In this document: piece after piece, positions 1 to 6,733 of the stretch
How the letters are laid out: the number at the start of each line of letters is the position of its first letter
Numbering within the stretch: position 1 is the stretch's first letter
NCBI GenBank assembly: GCA_035406685.1
Contig: DAONLM010000079.1
Coordinates: forward strand, 1-12,482
Direction: 5' to 3'
Source of the DNA: DAONLM01 sp035406685
GTDB taxonomy: Bacteria; Spirochaetota; GWE2-31-10; MWDO01
DNA length: 12,482 nt
Notes under the pieces: model-generated
What the model was told of the DNA's origin: nothing
Databases searched by the model: none
The model's input: only the letters and a program-made list of their open reading frames with translations
Program-made: the position numbers and the translations under genes

Positions 1-6
1 ATTTTT

Positions 7-109
7 CCTCCTGAAATAAAAATTGTTTTCTAATTATTAATCACAAAATTTTTGAGAAAATCCTTTACAACTTTTAGAAAAAAAATAAAAAAATTTACCC
101 TAAAATAAA
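7..109 (-). promoter_or_regulatory. Upstream region of a leftward gene outside the window (copy 1 of a duplicated regulatory region)
   Basis: On the minus strand an AGGAGG ribosome binding site (7-12) points to a start codon just left of base 1, so a leftward gene begins outside the window. The stretch matches 8410-8513, the region upstream of the tandem ribbon-helix-helix gene: the ribosome binding site is shared, bases 36-70 are identical to 8440-8474 (35 bp), and the flanks align with a few substitutions and one 1-base gap. It contains the imperfect palindrome TCACAAAATTTTTGAGA (41-57, 7 of 8 pairs match around base 49), an operator candidate. That the outside gene is a paralogue of the gene at 7868-8401 is inference; only its leader is visible. 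Confidence 0.75.
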
Positions 110-145
110 ATTGAATTTCTCAATGCTTTTAGCATATAAAAAAGT

Positions 146-174
146 TTTACAAAAAAAAGAAAATATGCTATATA
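146..174 (+). promoter_or_regulatory. Predicted sigma70 promoter for the small ORF-xseA unit
   Basis: TTTACA (146-151) and TATATA (169-174) each match consensus at 5 of 6 positions and are separated by exactly 17 bp. A perfect TATAAT also lies at 173-178 but has no good -35 partner. The start would fall near base 181, giving a leader of about 35 nt. A small ATGCT/AGCAT inverted repeat (123-135) lies just upstream. The leader carries GGAG (201-204), 11 nt before the start codon. Confidence 0.55.
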
Positions 175-215
175 TAATATAGTTAAAAATAAAAAGAAAA
201 GGAGAAGTTTTATAT

Positions 216-389
216 ATGTCAGACAATGTACAAGAAAAAAAACAAAAAAATAAAAAGATAAATAAAATGACTTTAGCAGAAATTGAAAAGGCAATTGAGG
301 AAACAAAGAAAAATATGAACAGCCTTAATTCTCGATATGCAAGAGAATTACTAAAACAGAGAGATTATTTACTTTCATTAAAGAAGTAA
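216..389 (+). CDS. Small conserved-looking helical protein upstream of xseA (57 aa), unknown function
   Basis: The ATG at 216 follows AAGGAG (199-204) at a longish spacing; the reading frame ends in TAA at 387-389. The 57-residue product is lysine-rich, with no signal peptide or membrane segment. Residues ~18-57 (from MTLAEIEKAIEE to the C-terminal LLSLKK) look like a helical pair. It sits directly before xseA, where a partner of the exonuclease might be expected, but it lacks the recognisable XseB pattern (the LE-rich first helix and the later helix with L..C) and is shorter than the usual ~70-85 residues. I therefore do not call it XseB. Only 3 nt separate its stop from the TTG of xseA, in the same frame, so the two are surely cotranscribed and probably translationally coupled. 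Its reality rests on the ribosome binding site, promoter and tight spacing. Confidence 0.65.
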   Translation: MSDNVQEKKQKNKKINKMTLAEIEKAIEETKKNMNSLNSRYARELLKQRDYLLSLKK

Positions 390-392
390 GAG

Positions 393-1643
393 TTGAAAGA
401 AAAAAATAATATTAATAAATATCTTTCTGTATCTGATTTTACTCATTTGTTAAAATATAATCTGGAGACCTCATATCCTAATGTATATTTAAGGGGTGAG
501 ATTTCTAATTTTAAGCCGAATTTATCAGGCCATTGGTTTTTTGTTTTAAAGGATAATGGCGCTTCTATTAGAGCCATAGTTTTTAGAAATATCCAACCAT
601 TGGTTCTTGCAGAATTTAATAATAATATATCAGAGATAAAGGATGGTAAAGAGGTTTTAGTAGATGGAAGAATTCAGTTATACGAAAAAAATGGAGAATA
701 TTCTGTAGTAATATCAAAAATGATCCCACTCGGTATTGGCGAATTAGCAATAAAATTCGAAATGCTTAAAAAAAAGTTAGAAGAGGAGGGATTATTTGAT
801 CCAGCTACTAAAAAAGATATCCCCAAATATCCAGAGACAATCGGTATCATAACATCCCCGAACGCTGCTGCATTACAGGATATTCTTAGAGTCTTATCAA
901 TGAGATATAAAGGATTGAATATTATTGTTTTTCCAGCATCAGTTCAGGGAGAGGAAGCAAAATATGAAATAGTTAAAGCAATAGAGTGCGCTAATTATCA
1001 TTATAGAAAAAATACAGAATATAAAGTTGATCTTTTAATATTGGCAAGAGGTGGGGGCTCAATAGAAGATTTATGGGCTTTTAACGAAGAAATTGTTGCA
1101 AGAGCAATAAAAAATTCAGATATCCCAATAATTACTGGCATAGGGCATGAAATAGATTTTACAATTGCTGACTTTTGTGCTGATTTAAGAGCTCCTACAC
1201 CTTCTGCCGCTGCTGAAATTGCAATAAGACAGAGAAATGAACTTTTAAATAACATACGAGCCTATAAATTAAGAATAAGTAGTTATTTTAATTATTTTCT
1301 TGATAATCTTTTTAGTAGATATAGTAATAGTAGTGTGGAGAGACTTATTTTTTATATGACTAAAATATATGAAAATAATCTTCAAAATTTTTCCTATTTA
1401 AAAGAGAATCTATTATCAGATTATGATAATCTATTACAAAAATATAGACATACTTTTGATTTACTTACTCAGAAACTGGATAACTTAAGTCCTTTAAAGA
1501 ATCTCTCAAGAGGATATTCTATTGTTTTAAATAATGAAAATAAAGTTATCACTGATAGTAATGATGTCAAGAAAGAAGAAATTCTAAAAATAATTCTTAA
1601 TAAGGGTGAGATTTTGACAGAAGTTAAGGAAATAATAAAATAG
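393..1643 (+). CDS. xseA: Exodeoxyribonuclease VII large subunit
   Basis: XseA is the catalytic subunit of exonuclease VII, which degrades single-stranded DNA to oligonucleotides in repair and recombination, in a cytoplasmic complex with several small XseB subunits. The 416-residue length is normal for the family. Residues ~9-110 form the N-terminal OB-fold (YLSVSDFTHLL, then VYLRGEISNF and SGHWFFVLKD). The catalytic domain follows with GIITSPNAAALQDI (151-164), RGGGSIEDLW (219-228), GHEIDFTIAD (251-260) and ADLRAPTPSAAAE (263-275). A helical region of ~135 residues leads to the typical C-terminal LSRGYSIVLNN segment. The start is TTG at 393; no earlier start is possible because an in-frame TAA lies 6 nt upstream, and the protein begins where XseA proteins usually do. 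It is probably coupled to the preceding small gene. No xseB is recognisable in the window; downstream sequence is disrupted by an IS remnant. Confidence 0.96.
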   Translation: MKEKNNINKYLSVSDFTHLLKYNLETSYPNVYLRGEISNFKPNLSGHWFFVLKDNGASIRAIVFRNIQPLVLAEFNNNISEIKDGKEVLVDGRIQLYEKNGEYSVVISKMIPLGIGELAIKFEMLKKKLEEEGLFDPATKKDIPKYPETIGIITSPNAAALQDILRVLSMRYKGLNIIVFPASVQGEEAKYEIVKAIECANYHYRKNTEYKVDLLILARGGGSIEDLWAFNEEIVARAIKNSDIPIITGIGHEIDFTIADFCADLRAPTPSAAAEIAIRQRNELLNNIRAYKLRISSYFNYFLDNLFSRYSNSSVERLIFYMTKIYENNLQNFSYLKENLLSDYDNLLQKYRHTFDLLTQKLDNLSPLKNLSRGYSIVLNNENKVITDSNDVKKEEILKIILNKGEILTEVKEIIK

Positions 1644-1690
1644 AGAAAATTTTAGATCAGAATCAGAGAAAGGGATAAAGTGTTTTATAT

Positions 1691-1706
1691 GGTATCTCTA
1701 AAAACC
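1691..1706 (+). repeat. Left terminal inverted repeat of the IS remnant
   Basis: GGTATCTCTAAAAACC here and the reverse complement of 2107-2122 (GGCACCTCTAAAAACC) agree at 14 of 16 positions, including the 11-base core CTCTAAAAACC. Confidence 0.65.
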
Positions 1707-1739
1707 TATAATAAATTTAAAAGAATTATAAAGATATGA

Positions 1740-1949
1740 TATAAAAAACAAATAAAAAGGAATAAAAAAGAAGAAAATAGGAAAAAATTAAAAGTAAGAG
1801 CGAGAGTTGAACATGTATTTGGCTTTATAGAGAATAGTATGAATGGGTCTTTTATTAGAAGTATAGGGATAAAAAGAGCAAAATTTAATATAGGTTTGAT
1901 GAATCTAACTTATAATATTTGTAGATTTTTGTTTCTTACAAGGGATTAG
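1740..1949 (+). pseudogene. Transposase C-terminal fragment, IS5-type DDE
   Basis: The frame that opens after a TGA at 1737-1739 and ends in TAG at 1947-1949 has no start codon at its beginning and reads as the last ~69 residues of an IS5-family transposase: a lysine-rich run with KEENRKK, then KVRARVEHVFGFIENSMNGS, then RSIGIKRAKFNIGLMNLTYN and ICRF. The RVEHVFGFIE segment carries the final catalytic glutamate region of the DDE fold, and the GLMNLTYNICR tail is typical of these transposases. The aspartate-bearing N-terminal and central parts are absent. A faint EKG-like string near 1667-1675, which could be the next upstream conserved block (EKGYR), is out of frame and is followed by stops, consistent with decay. 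It cannot be active on its own. Confidence 0.8.
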
Positions 1950-2106
1950 TTTGCCTGAAGGGCAAAATTATGTATTTTTGGAGGTATATTAATAAGTATG
2001 AGGGTATTTTTAGTGCATTTTATTAGCGGTTTTTTATAAAGATAAGGTATTTTTTATAATAATTTTTTAAAAAATTGATAGAGAAGAAAATGCCCCTAAA
2101 AAAACG

Positions 2107-2122
2107 GGTTTTTAGAGGTGCC
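2107..2122 (-). repeat. Right terminal inverted repeat of the IS remnant
   Basis: This is the inverted copy of 1691-1706 with two differences. Together with the adjoining CCCCTAAAAA (2093-2102) it can also fold into a local hairpin, but no T-run follows, so the IS-end reading is preferred. Confidence 0.65.
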
Positions 2123-2138
2123 CTGAAAAGATATTTTG

Positions 2139-2159
2139 CCTGAAAATAAAATTGCACCC
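2139..2159 (+). promoter_or_regulatory. Shared 21-bp motif upstream of the fecR-like promoter
   Basis: The motif begins CCTGAAAATAAAATTG and ends in CACCC. It recurs with 2 differences in 21 at 7749-7769 on the minus strand. Both copies point toward a promoter, ending 23 nt (here) and 27 nt (corA) before the -35 element. It may be an activator site or UP-like element; a leftover of a mobile element is the alternative. Confidence 0.4.
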
Positions 2160-2182
2160 ATCCTTTTAACTTGTAAAATATT

Positions 2183-2211
2183 TTGACAAACTAAAAAAAA
2201 TCAAGTATATT
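2183..2211 (+). promoter_or_regulatory. Strong predicted sigma70 promoter of the fecR-mltG-U32 operon
   Basis: A perfect TTGACA (2183-2188) and TATATT (2206-2211, 5 of 6) are separated by 17 bp. The start would be near 2218, giving a ~30-nt leader that carries AAAGAGGG (2237-2243) four bases before the ATG at 2248. Confidence 0.8.
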
Positions 2212-2247
2212 CAAAATATAATACTAAGATTTATTAAAGAGGGCAAA

Positions 2248-3531
2248 ATGAGAAAAGGATTTTTTATTCTTATTATTTTTTTACTTTTAATAGGATGTAA
2301 AAAAGAAACAATTAAAAAGGATTGTGTTATAACTTATGTACAGGGAGATGTTAAGATTAGTGTTAAAGATTCTTCTACAAAAAATGCAGAAGTTGGCGAT
2401 TTTTTAATGGAAGAGGATTCTATTATAACAGATAAAGACTCTATTGCAGAACTTAAAATAGGCGATAATGTTTTTGTAAAGATTAATCCTTTTAGTATTG
2501 TAAAAATTTCTGTTTTGTTAAAAAATAATGAGACTGAAAATTCAAGATTAAATATATCAAAGGGTGAAATTTTTACAAAGTGTAATAAATTAAATCCTGG
2601 TTCGAGTTTTGAGGTTCAGACAAAATCAATAACTGTTGGTGTTAGAGGGACAGAGTTTGGCGTCTCTAATCAAAATGATAAATCTTCTCTTATTGTTATT
2701 CAGGGAAATGTTGCTGTAAGAAAAAATGTTGATATTAAAAAACTTAATGAACTGGAAAATATAGATTCTTCTCTGGCTAATCATATTAAGGAAAATCTAT
2801 TAAAAGAAGAAAGTATAAGTGAAGGAGATAAAATAGAAGTTGACGATAATAAAATAAAAGAGAGTGAAGATAAAATAAACGAAAAAATAGATGTTATTGT
2901 TGAGAAAAAGAAAAATAATGAAAATTATGAAGAAGCAAAAAGAGAGATTATAGAAAATGTAACAAAAATAAAAGAGACAAAAAAGGAAAAACTAAAAGAG
3001 ATTGAATTTAATAATATTAAAAACAATTTAAAATTTCATTCAGAAGAAACAAAAGATGAAAAAGATAAAATCACCATTAAAATAAATTTTAATACTGATG
3101 CTAATACTGCCATTCTTGTTAGTTATAATGATTTATATTATGGTAAATTTTATCAAAATATGGAGATAAAAATAGATAAAAATGAAAAGGTAAAATTAAA
3201 ATTTGCATCAAATGATTATGAGGTAGAAGAGTTATATATTGATGGTGAAAAGATAGATAAAAAAATTGAAGTCTATAATATTAAATTAAAGAGAGAAGAT
3301 AAAAAGAAAAAATTAGAAGAGATAAAAAAGGATTTGAATAGAGAAAAAGAGGAGATAAAAAAAGAGATAAAGAGCAATGAAAAGATGAAAGATAAGATAA
3401 ATGAAAAAGTAGAAGAAAAAATAAAGGAATCAGAAAAGACTGTTGATGAACTTGATAAAGAGTTAGAAAATAAAGATAAGAGTTTACTTGATGATTTAGA
3501 AGATATGGAAAAGGATGTTAAGAAAAAATAG
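2248..3531 (+). CDS. FecR-domain lipoprotein with long charged coiled coils
   Basis: The 427-residue product starts with a lipoprotein signal: basic MRKG, a hydrophobic core and the lipobox LLIGC with Cys17, followed by KKE. A FecR domain spans residues ~28-160: an opening YVQGDVKISV, the GDFLMEEDSIITDKDSIAEL segment, the LNISKGEIFT segment, then SFEVQTKSITVGVRGTEF and IQGNVAVRK. Residues ~165-260 are a K/E-rich helical region, ~272-348 a beta-rich stretch with two possible short repeats, and ~350-427 a second highly charged coiled coil. Classical FecR proteins pass TonB-receptor signals to an ECF sigma factor; no sigma factor or receptor gene is nearby and the protein is lipid-anchored, so a structural or cell-wall-binding role is as likely as signalling. 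It is the first gene of an operon with mltG (3-nt gap), which hints at an envelope role. The precise function is unknown. Confidence 0.85.
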   Translation: MRKGFFILIIFLLLIGCKKETIKKDCVITYVQGDVKISVKDSSTKNAEVGDFLMEEDSIITDKDSIAELKIGDNVFVKINPFSIVKISVLLKNNETENSRLNISKGEIFTKCNKLNPGSSFEVQTKSITVGVRGTEFGVSNQNDKSSLIVIQGNVAVRKNVDIKKLNELENIDSSLANHIKENLLKEESISEGDKIEVDDNKIKESEDKINEKIDVIVEKKKNNENYEEAKREIIENVTKIKETKKEKLKEIEFNNIKNNLKFHSEETKDEKDKITIKINFNTDANTAILVSYNDLYYGKFYQNMEIKIDKNEKVKLKFASNDYEVEELYIDGEKIDKKIEVYNIKLKREDKKKKLEEIKKDLNREKEEIKKEIKSNEKMKDKINEKVEEKIKESEKTVDELDKELENKDKSLLDDLEDMEKDVKKK

Positions 3532-3534
3532 AGT

Positions 3535-4554
3535 ATGAAAGGTAGAGTATTTTTAAAGACATTTATTGTTTTAATAATATTAGTGTTCTCTATTTTTTCA
3601 ATCGTTGTTTTCTGGTTAAATAGACCTACTGGTAATATTCCTGTCACTGGAATTGAATTTCAAGTTAAAAAGGGTTATACAACTCATACTGTTGCTGATC
3701 TTCTTTATAAAAATAGGTATATTCATTCAAAATTGCTATTTGTATCAATTGTAAGATTACTTAATCTTGATAAGGAGTTGAAGATTGGATATTTTTTTAT
3801 AGAATCAGACAGTTCTACCTTTAAAATAATTAACTCTATATATAATGGCAAATTTGTCACTGTCTCCTTTATGATACCAGAAGGCTATTCTTTTAAACAG
3901 ATAAAAGAGACCTTAATAAATTTAAATATTTTAACAGAAGAAGAGATTGAAGATTTTTTTAGTTTGCCAGATTATAAAGAGAGGCTGGGGATTTCTGGAT
4001 TTCCCTCTATAGAAGGATTGCTCGGATGTGATACATATGTTTTTAATAAGGGGAGCAGTGCAGAAACTATTTTTAAAGGTATGGTTAATCTTTTTTTTAA
4101 GAAATTAGAGCAGATATATCCGGATTATAAGAATATGCCAAAAAAGGATCTCTATGAAAAGATAATTCTTGCATCAATAATTGAGAAAGAGGTTAAAAAT
4201 CATAATGAATCAAAAATAGTGGCTGGCATATTTTATAATAGATTAAAAATAAAAATGAGGCTTCAAAGTTGTGCTACTGTTCAGTATATTTTGGGTAAGC
4301 CTAAAGAGCATCTTCTTGAATCAGATCTCTTAATAGATAATCCATATAATACATATCTCTATTATGGACTTCCACCAACTGCTATATGTAATCCAGGTGT
4401 TGAGGCTTTAAAAGCAAGTTTTTTCCCGGCAAAACACAATTATCTATTTTTTGTAGTAAAGGATCCAGTTGAAGGGACACACTATTTTTCAGAGACCTAT
4501 GAAGAACATCTTCTTGCTCAAAAAAAGTATAAGGCTATAAAGGGGTTATATTAA
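3535..4554 (+). CDS. mltG: Endolytic murein transglycosylase MltG (YceG-like)
   Basis: MltG cleaves nascent glycan strands at the outer face of the inner membrane and is thought to end peptidoglycan elongation. The 339-residue length is typical. Residues ~9-28 are the single N-terminal membrane anchor after a basic start (MKGRVFLK). A LysM-like region follows (~40-110), then the YceG catalytic domain: MIPEGYSFKQI (113-123), IEGLLGCDTYVF (159-170, the EGLxxPDTY motif), ILASIIEKEV (211-220) with the presumed catalytic Glu217, LQSCATVQYIL (243-253), and YNTYLYYGLPPTAICNPG (271-288). It begins 3 nt after the stop of the FecR-like gene and ends 5 nt before the U32 gene, so it is the middle gene of a three-gene operon. 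The only ribosome-binding candidate is a weak AAGGAT inside the end of the previous gene, suggesting translational coupling. Confidence 0.95.
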   Translation: MKGRVFLKTFIVLIILVFSIFSIVVFWLNRPTGNIPVTGIEFQVKKGYTTHTVADLLYKNRYIHSKLLFVSIVRLLNLDKELKIGYFFIESDSSTFKIINSIYNGKFVTVSFMIPEGYSFKQIKETLINLNILTEEEIEDFFSLPDYKERLGISGFPSIEGLLGCDTYVFNKGSSAETIFKGMVNLFFKKLEQIYPDYKNMPKKDLYEKIILASIIEKEVKNHNESKIVAGIFYNRLKIKMRLQSCATVQYILGKPKEHLLESDLLIDNPYNTYLYYGLPPTAICNPGVEALKASFFPAKHNYLFFVVKDPVEGTHYFSETYEEHLLAQKKYKAIKGLY

Positions 4555-4559
4555 AATAT

Positions 4560-5825
4560 ATGTCTAAATTAGAATTGCTTGCCCCAGCAGGTGATTTTGA
4601 AAAATTAAAAGTTGCCTTTAATTATGGAGCAGATGCTGTATATGTTGGCTTAAAAGATCTCTCTTTAAGAGCAAATGCAAAAAATTTTAATTATGAGGAA
4701 TTAAAAGAGGCAATAGATTATACTCATAGAATAAATAAAAAAATTTATGTTGCCCTTAATATATATTTTACACCCGAGGAAGCCAATAAAATAATAGAGA
4801 GTCTAAATATTTTAAATGAATTAAAGCCAGATGGTATTATAATTTCAGATTTAGGGCTTCTATATTTAGTAAGAAAATATTCCATAAAAATACCTGTTCA
4901 TATAAGCACTCAGGCAAATACAACAAATCAATATGCAACAATGCTTTATAAAGAATTAGGGGTATCAAGAATTATTTTAGCAAGAGAACTTTCTTTATCG
5001 CAGATAAAAGAGATTAAGAATAGTGTTGATATAGAACTTGAGGCTTTTGTCCATGGGGCAATGTGTATCTCTTATTCTGGAAGATGCATACTTTCTGCAT
5101 ATATGACCACAAAAAATCTTGGAGCAAGAGAGAATGATGATGGGATAACAAGAAGTGCAAATAAAGGGGATTGTTCGCATTCCTGTAGATGGGAATTTAT
5201 TTTAAAAGAGAAGAATAGAAAAGATCAGGATTTTGAAATAGAGGAGGATGAAAGGGGGACATATGTCCTGTCTTCCAAGGATCTATGCATGATAAGATAT
5301 ATTAAGGAATTAGCTGAAGCAGGAGTAACATCATTGAAAATCGAAGGCAGAATGAAATCAATCCTTTATATATCAAGTATTGTTAGAGCATATAGAGTTG
5401 CGATTGATTGTTATATTAATAATAGAGAGCCAGACTTTGATTTTATTAATAAAGAGCTAAATATTGTCTCTCATAGAGAATTTTCTACTGGCTTTTTTTT
5501 TGAAAACCCAATAAAGAATGCAAATATTACTCATAATCTTACCTATATAAGAGAATATAGATTGGGCGCAATGGTTATAGGTAATAATAAAGATAAAGCG
5601 ATTTTAAAGATTTATAATTCAATTTCAAAAGATGATATAATGGAATACATATCCCCTGTTGATAAGACTTATATCATAAAAAATATAGATCTTTTTGATA
5701 AGGATGGGAGTCCAGTAAACAGAGTAAATCATTCTCAATATGTTGAAGCAATTATCTATGATCAGAATGGCAAAAAGATAAAAACTAATGAGATGGATAT
5801 TATTAGAATATTAAGTAATTTCTAA
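4560..5825 (+). CDS. U32 family protein, TrhP-like (tRNA wobble uridine 5-hydroxylation)
   Basis: U32 proteins were named as peptidases, but characterised members such as TrhP (YegQ) and RlhA act in prephenate-dependent hydroxylation of tRNA U34 or 23S rRNA C2501 using an iron-sulfur cluster. The 421-residue length is close to TrhP-type proteins and much shorter than RlhA. The N-terminus ELLAPAGDFEKLKVAFNYGA is diagnostic, the U32 signature EAFVHGAMCISYSGRCILS is at 161-179, and CSHSCRW (205-211) and DLCMI (241-245) supply further cysteines; Cys169, Cys176 and Cys205/Cys209 are plausible cluster ligands. SLKIEGRMKS (258-267) is also typical. In Bacillus, mltG lies near trmR and the two trhP genes, so the mltG-U32 adjacency supports a TrhP role. 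AAAGGGG (4539-4545) is a distant ribosome binding site. The stop overlaps the converging CDF gene by 4 bp. Confidence 0.88.
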   Translation: MSKLELLAPAGDFEKLKVAFNYGADAVYVGLKDLSLRANAKNFNYEELKEAIDYTHRINKKIYVALNIYFTPEEANKIIESLNILNELKPDGIIISDLGLLYLVRKYSIKIPVHISTQANTTNQYATMLYKELGVSRIILARELSLSQIKEIKNSVDIELEAFVHGAMCISYSGRCILSAYMTTKNLGARENDDGITRSANKGDCSHSCRWEFILKEKNRKDQDFEIEEDERGTYVLSSKDLCMIRYIKELAEAGVTSLKIEGRMKSILYISSIVRAYRVAIDCYINNREPDFDFINKELNIVSHREFSTGFFFENPIKNANITHNLTYIREYRLGAMVIGNNKDKAILKIYNSISKDDIMEYISPVDKTYIIKNIDLFDKDGSPVNRVNHSQYVEAIIYDQNGKKIKTNEMDIIRILSNF

Positions 5826-6733
5826 AATGGCTCAATGTGAACTGCTACATGAGTATTTTCTCCATACTTTTCTCTTATGTTAGTCTCTATTTTAGTAGCA
5901 ATATTGTGTGATGACTCAACAGTCATATCTTTATCCACTTTTATATGAATTTCTATTGCATAGTTATTTCCAATTCTTCTTGTTTTAAGATTGTGAGAAT
6001 TCTTAATTTCTGGATCAGTATTATTTATTATTTCTAAAATTTCATTTTCTATTTTTTCTGGTAGGGATATTTCTAAAAGATCATTTATGTTTGGCATTAT
6101 CAATTTAAATGCCACTTTTAAAATAAAGATACTAACAATTATAGCAGAAATTGGATCAAGAATTCTCCATTTTTCACCTAAAAATATAGCACCACTTATA
6201 CCAAGTAAAGTGCCGATTGATGAGAATGCATCTGATCTATGATGCCAGGCATTGCCTATTACTGCCATGCTATTAATCTTTTTACCTTTTAAATAAGTAT
6301 ACCAATATAAAGCCTCTTTTATTACTATTGAAACAATTGCTGCAATTAACGCAATAAGGCCTGGCTTTTCAAGAATGACTCCTTTAGTAAAAGAAATTAT
6401 TAATTTTATGCCATTCCATATAAGACCCAAAGCAACCAAAACCAGAAAAACACCAATAATAATCGTTGCAAATATCTCAAATTTCCCATGACCATAATGG
6501 TGATTCTTATCTTTTGGTTTTGATGCTACTTTTATGAAGACAATTACTATTATATCAGTTAGAAAGTCAGAAAGAGAATGAACAGCATCGGCAACCATCG
6601 CATTACTCTTGCCAATTATTCCAGCTATAAATTTAGCAGCAGTAAGAATTAAATTTACTATAAATCCGACAATTGTTATTTGAGTTGCTTGTTTTTCTCT
6701 CTCTTTTTCTGTAAACTTTACTGTACTACTCAT
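5822..6733 (-). CDS. Cation diffusion facilitator (CDF) metal exporter, probably Zn2+-type
   Basis: CDF proteins are inner-membrane metal/proton antiporters that usually export Zn2+, Fe2+, Co2+ or Mn2+. The 303 residues show the standard layout: a short cytoplasmic N-terminus, about six membrane helices (roughly 20-215) and a C-terminal cytoplasmic metal-sensing domain (~220-303). The two halves of the transport site are clear: VADAVHSLSD in helix 2 (His52, Asp56) and NAWHHRSD in helix 5 (His164, Asp168). This HxxxD/HxxxD arrangement is associated mainly with Zn2+, whereas Mn2+-type members carry DxxDD. HHYGHGKFE (78-86) is the usual loop between helices 2 and 3. The start ATG overlaps the end of the corA-like gene in an ATGA, so it is translationally coupled to it. 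Its 3' end overlaps the U32 gene tail to tail, leaving no room for a terminator. Metal specificity is inferred. Confidence 0.93.
   Translation of the reverse strand: MSSTVKFTEKEREKQATQITIVGFIVNLILTAAKFIAGIIGKSNAMVADAVHSLSDFLTDIIVIVFIKVASKPKDKNHHYGHGKFEIFATIIIGVFLVLVALGLIWNGIKLIISFTKGVILEKPGLIALIAAIVSIVIKEALYWYTYLKGKKINSMAVIGNAWHHRSDAFSSIGTLLGISGAIFLGEKWRILDPISAIIVSIFILKVAFKLIMPNINDLLEISLPEKIENEILEIINNTDPEIKNSHNLKTRRIGNNYAIEIHIKVDKDMTVESSHNIATKIETNIREKYGENTHVAVHIEPF

Larger units (their letters stand above)
1691..2122 (+). mobile_element. Decayed, internally deleted IS5-like insertion sequence
   Basis: Two 16-bp terminal inverted repeats agreeing at 14 of 16 bases (1691-1706 and 2107-2122) enclose a transposase fragment of the IS5/DDE type. 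At ~430 bp the remnant is far shorter than an intact IS5-family element (about 1 kb or more), and the fragment is the extreme C-terminus only, so the 5' part has been lost by internal deletion. The remaining 3' segment (1950-2106) holds no other gene. I could not identify a convincing target duplication. It separates xseA from the fecR-like operon and may have displaced whatever once followed xseA, for example a terminator or xseB. Confidence 0.7.

Noticed and set aside
100..306. Minus-strand phenylalanine-rich frame opposite the small ORF
   Set aside because: It is an artefact of A-rich DNA, with no ribosome binding site, and covers the rightward promoter.
216..389. The small ORF as xseB
   Set aside because: It lacks recognisable XseB sequence features and is too short; location alone is not enough.
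1001..1255. Open minus-strand frame inside xseA
   Set aside because: It lies opposite a fully supported xseA catalytic domain and shows no protein-like motif or start signal.
1950..1966. Hairpin TTTGCC-TGAAG-GGCAAA after the transposase fragment as a terminator
   Set aside because: The stem is only 6 bp and no T-run follows directly; it is probably internal sequence of the IS remnant.
2093..2118. Hairpin CCCTAAAAA/TTTTTAGAGG as a terminator
   Set aside because: The right arm coincides with the IS inverted repeat and no T-tract follows; the pairing is weak and A/T-rich.
3273..3647. Open minus-strand frame opposite the end of the FecR-like gene
   Set aside because: Its serine/phenylalanine-rich product is the mirror of a lysine/glutamate-rich coiled coil; it also spans the mltG start.
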